Below, piece by piece: positions 1 through 5,391 of a DNA stretch of 5,566 nt. The stretch lies in the NCBI GenBank assembly GCA_026400595.1, contig JAPLOT010000077.1, positions 1 to 5,566 on the forward strand. Reading direction: 5' to 3'. This stretch comes from Alphaproteobacteria bacterium. Lineage in GTDB: Bacteria; Pseudomonadota; Alphaproteobacteria; Rhizobiales; Aestuariivirgaceae. The position numbers were made by a program, and so were the translations under genes. Below the pieces are notes generated by a model. The model was not told the DNA's origin. It saw nothing but the letters and a program-made list of their open reading frames with translations, and made no database searches. Numbering within the stretch: the first letter of the stretch is position 1; each line of letters starts with the position of its first letter.

Positions 1-81
1 TGCTACGCGCTGCTCGCTGATGGCGCCGAAACGCCCGTGCCGCCACCGGGCTGGTGGCTGATGCGGACCCGGCTTGGCTGA
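1..81 (+). CDS. ispE: C-terminal end of probable 4-diphosphocytidyl-2-C-methyl-D-erythritol kinase (IspE), 5' part outside window
   Basis: Only the last 26 codons are present, entering in frame 1 and ending at TGA 79-81. The tail begins CYALLADG and ends in PPPGWWLMRTRLG. In IspE, a GHMP kinase that phosphorylates CDP-methylerythritol in the cytosolic MEP isoprenoid pathway, a glycine-rich GSGATC-type motif lies close to the C-terminus. Alphaproteobacterial members, as I recall them, continue with C(F/Y)ALF(A/D) and finish with a WW...T.LG tail, which fits this fragment. The other two plus frames close early (stops at 59-61 and 16-18), and no ATG-started minus frame covers it. The gene converges on ispB, another isoprenoid enzyme, and a hairpin follows its stop at once. 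The GHMP core is out of view, so the name rests on a short tail match; an unrelated protein remains possible. Confidence 0.55.
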   Translation, partial: CYALLADGAETPVPPPGWWLMRTRLG

Positions 82-85
82 CAGA

Positions 86-107
86 CCGCCTTGCTGGCGC
101 AAGGCGG
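86..107 (+). terminator. Hairpin just after the ispE stop, possible rho-independent-like terminator
   Basis: A perfect 9-bp stem pairs 86-94 (ccgccttgc) with 99-107 (gcaaggcgg) around a 4-base loop (tggc). It starts 4 bases after the TGA at 79-81, a usual place for a transcript end. There is no T-run after it, so it is not a textbook intrinsic terminator; it may instead protect the 3' end or work with the repeat that follows. Its last three bases overlap the left end of that repeat. Confidence 0.45.
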
Positions 108-238
108 CCCTCATCCGGCGCTGCGCGCCACCTTCTCCCGCAAGCGGGAGAAGGGTGAAGACGGGTCCGGAATCATGATCACGAGACTCCTCTCCCAGCG
201 CAGATGGGAGAGGGTGCCCGAAGGGCGGATGAGGGCCG
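105..238. repeat. Palindromic mosaic intergenic repeat (RIME-like), two inverted 50-bp halves
   Basis: The element is bounded by perfect 13-bp inverted ends: cggccctcatccg at 105-117 and cggatgagggccg at 226-238. Each half (105-154 and 189-238) is exactly 50 bp and holds, from the outside in, the terminal repeat, a small hairpin (117-129, 5-bp stem; 216-226, 4-bp stem) and a larger one. The larger hairpins are 131-154, an 11-bp perfect stem around aa, and 189-213, a 9-bp stem with a 7-base loop. The left half and the reverse complement of the right half clearly resemble each other. The central 34 bp (155-188) are unlike either half. This matches the description of rhizobial intergenic mosaic elements (two palindromes, roughly 100-130 bp, no coding capacity). 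It lies between convergent genes, one base from the ispB stop, so it may end or stabilise transcripts from both sides. The family name is from memory. Confidence 0.75.
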
Positions 239-239
239 G

Positions 240-1256
240 TCAGTGGGCGCGGGCGACGCAGAAGTCCACGGCTTCGAGGAGCGACTCCTTCCACGGCGAG
301 TCGGGGAAGATGGCCAGCGCATCGCGTGCGATGTCGCCGTAGTGATTGGCGCGGTCGATGGTGTCGGCGATGGCGCCGTGGCGTTCCATCAGCTTCTTGG
401 CGTAGCCCAGATCGTCGTCGGTCTGGTTGCCGTCCTCCAGCGTGCGCTTCCAGAAGCTGCGCTCTTCCTTGCTGCCGCGGCGATAGGAGAGCACCACCGG
501 AAGCGTGATCTTGCGCTCGCGAAAATCGTCGCCCACGCCCTTGCCCAGCTTTTCCGTCGAGCCCGAATAGTCGAGCGCGTCGTCGATCAGCTGGAAGGCG
601 ATGCCGAGATTGCGGCCGTATGATTCGAGTGCCGCCTGTTCCTCGCGCGGGCGGCTGGCGACGACCGCGCCGACTTCGGCGGCGGCCGAGAACAGGGCCG
701 CGGTCTTGGCCACGATCACCTGCAGATAGGCATCTTCCGTGGTCGAGGTGTCCTGCGAGACCGACAGCTGCAGAACCTCGCCCTCGGCAATCACGCAGGC
801 GGCATGCGACAGGATGCGCAGCGCCTCGAGCGAGCCCGTCTCCACCATCATCTTGAAGGCCTGGCCCAGGAGATAGTCGCCGACCAGCACGCTGGCCTGG
901 TTGCCCCAGATGATGCGCGCCGCCTGCTTGCCGCGGCGCAGATCGCTTTCGTCGACCACGTCGTCATGCAGAAGGGTTGCGGTGTGCATGAACTCCACCG
1001 CGGTGGCGAGCTTCAGGTGATGATCGCCGCGATAGCCGCACATGCGCGCGGCGGCCAGCGTGAGCATGGGACGGATGCGCTTGCCGCCGGAATTGATCAG
1101 GTGATTGGCGATCTCGGGAATGAGTTCCACATGGCTCTGGGCGCGGGCCAGAATCGCCTCGTTCACCCGCTCCATGTCGGGCTGGACCAGTTTGACCAGC
1201 GGCTCGATGCTGGCGCGCTTCTTGCCCGCACTGTCCAGCTGGATGACGACGCCCAT
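240..1256 (-). CDS. ispB: Long-chain polyprenyl (octaprenyl/decaprenyl) diphosphate synthase
   Basis: This trans-prenyltransferase condenses IPP units onto farnesyl diphosphate to make the ubiquinone side chain; it is cytosolic and Mg2+-dependent. Using the start at 1256 it has 338 residues, typical of the family. The first aspartate-rich motif is DDVVD at 98-102 within LLHDDVVDESDLRRG, and the second is DDALD at 225-229 within FQLIDDALDY. GGKRIRP (57-63) binds IPP, and GDDFRERKITLP (242-253) is also typical. The fifth residue before the first motif is a small Ala (93), as in long-chain enzymes. Alphaproteobacteria generally make ubiquinone-10, so the product may be decaprenyl (ddsA-like); sequence alone does not settle C40 versus C50. 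An in-frame ATG at 1298 adds 14 Lys/Ser-rich residues but lacks a good ribosome site, whereas the ATG at 1256 has AGGA six bases upstream. The gene lies 87 bp downstream of ybaL on the same strand and may be co-transcribed; that gap holds only a 5-bp hairpin (1324-1336). Confidence 0.93.
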   Translation of the reverse strand: MGVVIQLDSAGKKRASIEPLVKLVQPDMERVNEAILARAQSHVELIPEIANHLINSGGKRIRPMLTLAAARMCGYRGDHHLKLATAVEFMHTATLLHDDVVDESDLRRGKQAARIIWGNQASVLVGDYLLGQAFKMMVETGSLEALRILSHAACVIAEGEVLQLSVSQDTSTTEDAYLQVIVAKTAALFSAAAEVGAVVASRPREEQAALESYGRNLGIAFQLIDDALDYSGSTEKLGKGVGDDFRERKITLPVVLSYRRGSKEERSFWKRTLEDGNQTDDDLGYAKKLMERHGAIADTIDRANHYGDIARDALAIFPDSPWKESLLEAVDFCVARAH

Positions 1257-1262
1257 CGGCTT

Positions 1263-1266
1263 TCCT
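1263..1266 (-). promoter_or_regulatory. Shine-Dalgarno site that selects the ispB start at 1256
   Basis: Read on the minus strand, the sequence before the ATG at 1254-1256 is aaaggaaagccg, placing AGGA six bases from the start. The alternative ATG at 1296-1298 is preceded by tcacctgcc, which has no purine-rich core. This favours the shorter 338-residue protein, beginning MGVVIQL like rhizobial homologues as I recall them. Confidence 0.65.
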
Positions 1267-1343
1267 TTCGATCTTTTCGACTTGCTTAGAACAGCCATGG
1301 CAGGTGAGGCAAGACGGGGTGACGGCGTGCCACGCCCGGGCCA

Positions 1344-3044
1344 TCACGCGGGCTGCGGCGCGGGCAGGGCCGCGAGCATGCCATCCGCCAGTTCTTCCTC
1401 GCCGATGAAGACCTGATCGGCACCCAGCGCCTTGAGATAGGCTGCCGCATCAGGCCCCTGCGCGCGCGACAGGATGCGGATGGACGGGTTGGCCTTGCGT
1501 GCGGCTTCGACAATATGCCCGGCCTCGAAGGCATCGGGAATGGCGGTGATCAGCCAGCGCGCGCCGGGAAGGTTGAGGCGCGCCAGCAGCGCGGCTTCGC
1601 CGCAGGCCCCGGCATAGGTCTCGATGCCGCGTTCTGCCAGCGGGCCGAAGCTGGCCTCATTCTCGCCAACCACGAGGAAGGGAATGTTCTCGGCCATCAG
1701 GCCATCGCCGATGCGCGAGCCGACTCGGCCGTAGCCGACCAGCACGGCATGGCCGGACAGCGCGGTCGGCTGTTCTTCGGCCTCCTGCGGCGGCGCTTCC
1801 GGTTCGACGGGCGCCGCGGACACCGCCTGACGGTCGATGACGCGTTCGAGCAGCACGAAGAGCAGCGGATTGAGCAGGATGGAGAGGATGGCGCCGGCCA
1901 CGACAAGGTCGCGCATCTCCGGCGGCACGATCTCGAGCTTCACGCCCAGGACCGCAAGGATGAAGGAGAATTCGCCGATCTGCGCGAGGCTGGCGGCGAT
2001 GGTGAGCGCGACCTCGCGCGGATGGCGGAAGGCGCGCACGATGGCATAGGCAGCGGCCGACTTGCCCGCCACGATGATCAGGAAGGTGGCGATGACGGCG
2101 AGCGGATTCTCGACCAGCACCGCCGGATTGAACAGCATGCCCACCGAGACGAAGAAGAGCACCGCGAAGGCATCGCGCAGCGGCAGTGTTTCCTTGGCGG
2201 CCTGGGTGCTGAGCTGCGATTCCGCCAGAACCATGCCGGCGAAGAAGGCGCCAAGCGCGAAAGACACGCCGAAGAGGCTGGCCGAGCCATAGGCAACACC
2301 CAGCGCGATGGCGAGAACGGCGAGCCGGAACAATTCGCGCGAGCCGGTATGGGCGACATAATGCAGGACCCAGGGAATGACCCGGCGCCCGACGACCAGC
2401 ATCAGGGCGACGAAGATGCCCACCTTCACGGCGGTCACGCCGAGCGTGGTCCACACCGTGCCGACGCCCAGCCGCGAGGCCAGGCCGAAGTCGCCCGTGC
2501 CGCGCGTCTCGATGCCGCCGAGGAGGCCTGCGAGCGGCGGCAGGAGCACAAGCGTCAGGACCATCACCAGGTCCTCGACGATGAGCCAGCCGACCGCGAT
2601 GCGGCCGCGTTCGGTCTCGACCAGGCGGCGTTCCTGCAGGGCGCGCAGCAGGACAACGGTGCTGGCGACCGAAAGCGACAGGCCAAAGACGAGGCCGGCG
2701 CCGACCGACCAGCCCATGGCCCAGGCCAGGATCATGCCCAGCAGGGTGGCGGCCGAGATCTGGCCGATGGCGCCGGGAATGGCGATGGCCCGGACCGACA
2801 GCAGGTCCTTTAAGGAAAAATGCAGGCCGACACCGAACATCAGGAGAATCACACCGATCTCGGCCAGCTCGGTGGCCAGCGCCTGGTCGGCCACGAAACC
2901 CGGCGTGAAGGGACCGATGATGATGCCGGTCACCAGATAGCCGATGATCGGGGGCAGCCGCAGCCGCTGCGCGACGAGGCCCATCACGAAGGCGAGGCCC
3001 AGGCCTATGGCCAGGATGGCGATGAGCGGCGTGTCGTGCGGCAC
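1344..3044 (-). CDS. ybaL: YbaL-type CPA2 monovalent cation:proton antiporter with TrkA-N domain (Kef family)
   Basis: This inner-membrane protein probably exchanges K+ (or another monovalent cation) for H+, helping control pH and ion balance. The 566 residues are close to E. coli YbaL (about 560), and the N-terminal half reads almost in parallel: HDTPLI, GPFTPGFVAD, ELAEIGVILLMFGVGLHFSLKD (59-80), ASTVVLLRAL (127-136), GWLIVEDLVMVLTLVLLP (152-169). Residues 1 to about 400 are strongly hydrophobic and form the Na+/H+ exchanger domain, with the E157-D158 pair and AVLFFVSVGMLF at 294-305. A Pro/Glu-rich linker (about 405-430) leads to a Rossmann domain (432 to about 555) with GYGRVGS at 437-443 and an acidic E461 after the second strand, as expected for NAD(H)/nucleotide control. 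The start is GTG at 3044 with AGGAG five bases upstream. No separate KefF/KefG-like ancillary gene is in view. Substrate and ligand are inferred from the family. Confidence 0.93.
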   Translation of the reverse strand: MPHDTPLIAILAIGLGLAFVMGLVAQRLRLPPIIGYLVTGIIIGPFTPGFVADQALATELAEIGVILLMFGVGLHFSLKDLLSVRAIAIPGAIGQISAATLLGMILAWAMGWSVGAGLVFGLSLSVASTVVLLRALQERRLVETERGRIAVGWLIVEDLVMVLTLVLLPPLAGLLGGIETRGTGDFGLASRLGVGTVWTTLGVTAVKVGIFVALMLVVGRRVIPWVLHYVAHTGSRELFRLAVLAIALGVAYGSASLFGVSFALGAFFAGMVLAESQLSTQAAKETLPLRDAFAVLFFVSVGMLFNPAVLVENPLAVIATFLIIVAGKSAAAYAIVRAFRHPREVALTIAASLAQIGEFSFILAVLGVKLEIVPPEMRDLVVAGAILSILLNPLLFVLLERVIDRQAVSAAPVEPEAPPQEAEEQPTALSGHAVLVGYGRVGSRIGDGLMAENIPFLVVGENEASFGPLAERGIETYAGACGEAALLARLNLPGARWLITAIPDAFEAGHIVEAARKANPSIRILSRAQGPDAAAYLKALGADQVFIGEEELADGMLAALPAPQPA

Positions 3045-3195
3045 AGCGTCTCCTCTCGGTATCCGGCCGGATTGCCGGATCGTCCAGGCAATACTAGGGC
3101 AAACCCTCGGAAATAGGAGAGAAAATCCAGGATCTCTTAAGTCGGCTGCAAGCCCTGTTTACCTTTTGCGGGTTTGCGGCCAGTCTTAGGCCGGC
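3045..3195. promoter_or_regulatory. Divergent intergenic region between ybaL and the DUF2007 gene
   Basis: These 151 bp must hold the promoters for ybaL (minus) and the DUF2007-methyltransferase pair (plus). The right half is relatively AT-rich for this window. I found no convincing -35/-10 pair on either strand. A perfect 12-bp palindrome, atccggccggat, lies at 3061-3072, and its right arm gccggat is repeated at 3074-3080; this could be an operator or fall in the ybaL leader. A 5-bp stem (3177-3181 with 3189-3193) encloses part of the weak ribosome site of the DUF2007 gene. Confidence 0.5.
3050..3054 (-). promoter_or_regulatory. Strong Shine-Dalgarno site for the GTG start of ybaL
   Basis: On the minus strand gagaggagacgct directly precedes the GTG at 3042-3044, so AGGAG lies five bases from the start codon. 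No upstream in-frame ATG competes, and the encoded MPHDTPLI matches the N-terminus of E. coli YbaL (MHHATPLI), so the GTG start is well supported. Confidence 0.8.
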
Positions 3196-3411
3196 ATGAA
3201 GGAACTGCTGCGCAGCAATGACCTGGTCTACCTGTCTTTCGTCAGCCATGTGCTGGACGAGGCCGGGATCGACTACCTGCTGCTCGATGGCTACACCAGC
3301 GCCGTCGAAGGCTCGATCGGGGCCATTCCCCGGCGGATCCTGGTTGAAGAGTCCCTTCTGGATCGCGCCCGCCGCGAGCTTGGTAACGCGGCGCTAACCA
3401 TCCCGGGATAG
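3196..3411 (+). CDS. DUF2007 domain protein (putative signal-transducing protein)
   Basis: This small 71-residue soluble protein matches the DUF2007 family (Pfam PF09413, often named putative signal transducing protein). Typical features are the MKELLRSND start, a helix with LSFVSHVLDEAGI, a strand DYLLLD, the G-(S/A)-IPRRILVEE segment (42-53) and a C-terminal RARREL helix. The fold resembles a small alpha/beta ferredoxin-like or PII-like domain; I know of no established biochemical function. There is no signal peptide or membrane segment. The ATG at 3196 is preceded by a weak site (ttagg, five bases away). The stop is only 10 bp before the methyltransferase start, so the two are very probably one transcription unit. 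In many alphaproteobacteria, as I recall, the same pair sits beside ispB, which suggests a conserved but unexplained link. Confidence 0.88.
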   Translation: MKELLRSNDLVYLSFVSHVLDEAGIDYLLLDGYTSAVEGSIGAIPRRILVEESLLDRARRELGNAALTIPG

Positions 3412-3421
3412 ATTGGCTTGA

Positions 3422-4243
3422 ATGCAAATGAGCGCGACAGCCCTTTCGGCCTCCCCGCCGCCGCCCCCTTCCGGCGGTGGAGGCTTGCCGTCGTCGCTGA
3501 CCGAGGACGGCTTTCTCGGCGGACGGCTGCAGATCCTGCAGCCCGAGAAGGGCTTCCGCGCCGGAATCGATTCGGTGTTCCTGGCTGCCACCATCCCCTG
3601 CAATGCGGGCGAATCGGTCTTCGAGGCCGGCGTCGGCACCGGCGTGGCCGCACTCTGCACCCTGGCCCGCACCCCGGGCATCCATCTGACCGGCATCGAG
3701 GTCGCGGCGCGCTATGCGCTGCTCTGCGAAGAGAATGCCAAGCGCAATGGCTTCGGCGGCAATGTCCGCGTCATCCATGCCGACATCAAGGAGGCGCTGC
3801 GCAAGGACCTGGCGTCCATGCCGGCCCATGGCACCTTCAGCCATGCCTTCGCCAATCCGCCCTATTTCGACGACAGCAAGTCGACGCCCTCGCCGGTGCT
3901 GCTCAAGGCGCAGGCCCATGCCTTCGGTCCCGATGACCTGGAACTCTGGATTCGCGTGATGCACACCATGGTGACCATGCGCGGCACCGTGACGCTGGTG
4001 AACCGCGCCGATGCGCTGGGCAAGATCCTGCAGGTGATGGAAGAGCGCTTCGGGGACATCCGCATCGCGCCGCTTTATGCGCGCGAGGGCACTTCGGCCT
4101 CGCGCGTGATCGTGCAGGGCGTCAAGGGCTCAAAGGCACCGATGCAGCTTCTGCCCGGGCTGGTGCTGCATGATTCCAGTTCGCAGTTCACCCCCGAAGC
4201 CGACGCCATCCTGCGCGAAGGCATGGCCTGGCGGCTGCGCTAG
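3422..4243 (+). CDS. TrmN6/YfiC-like N6-adenine methyltransferase (COG4123)
   Basis: This is a class I SAM-dependent methyltransferase of 273 residues, probably cytosolic. After a Ser/Pro/Gly-rich N-terminus (about 5-22) comes the TrmN6-type signature GFRAGIDSVFLAA (44-56). SAM-binding motif I is FEAGVGTGVAAL (67-78), acidic E93 should contact the ribose, and D121 lies in the next strand. NPPY at 145-148 is the catalytic motif of enzymes that methylate an exocyclic amino group of adenine or, in some relatives, a glutamine amide. E. coli TrmN6 modifies A37 of valine tRNA; that substrate is plausible but unproven, because alphaproteobacterial members have a different N-terminus and diverge outside the motifs. 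A second ATG at 3428 (residue 3) is an equally possible start; neither has a strong ribosome site, so translation may be coupled to the DUF2007 gene 10 bp upstream. The stop TAG (4241-4243) overlaps the stop of alx on the other strand. Confidence 0.88.
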   Translation: MQMSATALSASPPPPPSGGGGLPSSLTEDGFLGGRLQILQPEKGFRAGIDSVFLAATIPCNAGESVFEAGVGTGVAALCTLARTPGIHLTGIEVAARYALLCEENAKRNGFGGNVRVIHADIKEALRKDLASMPAHGTFSHAFANPPYFDDSKSTPSPVLLKAQAHAFGPDDLELWIRVMHTMVTMRGTVTLVNRADALGKILQVMEERFGDIRIAPLYAREGTSASRVIVQGVKGSKAPMQLLPGLVLHDSSSQFTPEADAILREGMAWRLR

Positions 4244-5232
4244 CGCGCCGCCGTATCGGCACCCCGCGTCTTCCACAAGCTGTAGAGCACGCCCGAGGCC
4301 AGGATGCCGAAGGTGATCGCCAGCGACAGCGCCGGCGGGATCTTGTCGATGCCCAGCAGATCGGCCGCGAAGATCTTGGAACCGATGAAGATCAGCACGA
4401 TGGCCAGGGCCAGCTTCAGATAGTGGAAGCGGTGCACCATCGCCGCCAGCGCGAAGTAGAGCGCGCGCAGGCCGAGAATGGCGAAGATGTTCGAGGTGTA
4501 GACGATGAAGGGGTCGGTGGTGATGGCGAAGATGGCCGGCACGGAATCCACCGCGAAGATCACGTCCGCCACCTCGATCAGCACCAGCGCAAGGAAGAGG
4601 GGCGTCATGAACCACACGAGCTTGCCGCTCTTCGGGTCAGGTTTCTTCACGAAGAAGCGTTCCGCGTGGTGCTCGTCGGTGACGTTGAAGTGCCGCCGCA
4701 CGAAGCGCAGCACGGGATTGTTCGCGACATCGTAGTCCTTGTCGGCAAAGACGATCATCTTGATGCCGGTGGCGATCAGGAACAGGGCGAAGATGTAGAG
4801 CACCCAAGAGAATTCGCTGACGATGGCGGCGCCGAGGCCGATCATGATGGTGCGCAGCAGGATCACCCCGAGGATGCCCCAGAAGAGAACGCGGTGCTGG
4901 TATTTGCGGGGCACGGCGAAGAACGAGAAGATCATCGCGATGACGAAGACATTGTCCATCGCCAGCGCCTTCTCGACGGCGAAGCCGGTGAGATACTCGA
5001 TACCGGCGCCGGCGCCCAGCTGGAACCAGACCCAGCCGCCGAAAGCCAGGCCGAGGGCGATGTAGAAGGCGGAGAGCAGGAGGCTTTCGCGCACGCCGAT
5101 CTCGCGATTCTCCTTGTGCAGGACGCCGAGATCGAGAACCAGAAGCACGATGACGATGGCGAGGAAGACGAGCCACATCCATACCGGCTTGGTCATCCAG
5201 GTGGCGAGCATAAGTCCGGACACAACTTCCAT
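4240..5232 (-). CDS. alx: TerC/Alx family membrane protein, probable Mn2+ exporter
   Basis: This polytopic inner-membrane protein of the TerC family has 330 residues with the start at 5232, close to E. coli Alx (about 320). The resemblance runs throughout: LTGFAVEKALAMDNVFV (81-97), LRTIMIG (126-132), WVLYIFALFLIATGIKM (143-159), FFVKK (193-197), EVADVIFAVDSVPAIFAITTDPFIVYTSNIFAILGLRA (220-257), and IFIGSKI (281-287). Conserved membrane acids E87, D93, E220, D223 and D229 fit a divalent-cation path. Members include E. coli Alx (Mn2+ and alkaline-pH linked), Bacillus MeeF/MeeY and the tellurite-resistance TerC; Mn2+ export is inferred from the family. Roughly eight to nine hydrophobic segments are visible. 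The frame stays open to an ATG at 5463, but the ATG at 5232 has AAGAGGG five bases before it and begins at the family's natural N-terminus. The gene stands alone, convergent with the methyltransferase and divergent from the peptidase. Confidence 0.9.
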   Translation of the reverse strand: MEVVSGLMLATWMTKPVWMWLVFLAIVIVLLVLDLGVLHKENREIGVRESLLLSAFYIALGLAFGGWVWFQLGAGAGIEYLTGFAVEKALAMDNVFVIAMIFSFFAVPRKYQHRVLFWGILGVILLRTIMIGLGAAIVSEFSWVLYIFALFLIATGIKMIVFADKDYDVANNPVLRFVRRHFNVTDEHHAERFFVKKPDPKSGKLVWFMTPLFLALVLIEVADVIFAVDSVPAIFAITTDPFIVYTSNIFAILGLRALYFALAAMVHRFHYLKLALAIVLIFIGSKIFAADLLGIDKIPPALSLAITFGILASGVLYSLWKTRGADTAAR

Positions 5233-5237
5233 TGAAA

Positions 5238-5244
5238 CCCTCTT
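5238..5244 (-). promoter_or_regulatory. Shine-Dalgarno site selecting the alx start at 5232
   Basis: On the minus strand AAGAGGG is followed by five bases (tttca) and then the ATG at 5230-5232. The next in-frame ATG upstream (5251-5253) would place this site inside the coding sequence and has no comparable motif before it. Confidence 0.75.
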
Positions 5245-5307
5245 GTAATACATCGATGTGTCCGACATCGCGCCCGCGAGAGCGCCAGAGGGGCCCGGAA
5301 CGACGAG

Positions 5308-5336
5308 AATATGGGAACAGCGAGATCGTGCTTCAA
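5308..5336 (-). promoter_or_regulatory. Candidate sigma-70-type promoter for alx
   Basis: On the minus strand TTGAAG (5336-5331) is separated by 17 bases from CATATT (5313-5308). Each matches the usual -35 and -10 consensus at four of six positions. Transcription would begin near 5301, leaving a leader of about 70 bases before the alx ATG. The leader has a 6-bp stem (5254-5259 with 5265-5270, 5-base loop). This is a by-eye match in GC-rich DNA, so it is tentative. Confidence 0.35.
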
Positions 5337-5391
5337 GGGGGAAGGCTTCGCGCTTGTCGCGCGCGTGGCCGCTCCTTATGTAAGTGCGGCA

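Noticed and set aside
91..342. An 83-codon plus-strand frame covering the intergenic repeat.
   Set aside because: It consists of translated palindromic repeat and then antisense ispB; such frames arise wherever this type of repeat occurs.
204..1289. Plus-strand frames of 139 (204-623) and 161 (804-1289) codons opposite ispB.
   Set aside because: Both are antisense shadows of ispB; the first starts inside the palindromic repeat, and neither has a recognisable motif.
1324..1336. A 5-bp hairpin between ybaL and ispB as a terminator.
   Set aside because: The stem is short and has no T-run; stems of this size are common by chance in GC-rich DNA.
1515..2813. A 432-codon plus-strand open frame opposite ybaL.
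   Set aside because: It lies wholly within the antisense of a well-recognised antiporter, has a composition rich in Gln, Asp, His, Arg and Gly with no recognisable domain, and is expected from GC-rich third positions on the coding strand.
3242..3964. A 240-codon minus-strand frame opposite DUF2007 and the methyltransferase.
   Set aside because: It crosses two real genes on the other strand, and its low-complexity Arg/Gly/Ala content shows no family signature.
4423..5235. A 270-codon plus-strand open frame opposite alx.
   Set aside because: It is antisense to a clear TerC/Alx protein; its Glu/Asp/His-rich, hydrophobic-poor composition is the mirror of membrane-protein codons, with no domain signature.
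5311..5391. An in-frame upstream start (ATG 5311 or GTG 5365) for the S49 peptidase.
   Set aside because: The extra residues do not look like a signal peptide or a family N-terminus and would cover the candidate alx promoter; the ATG at 5392 fits homologues.
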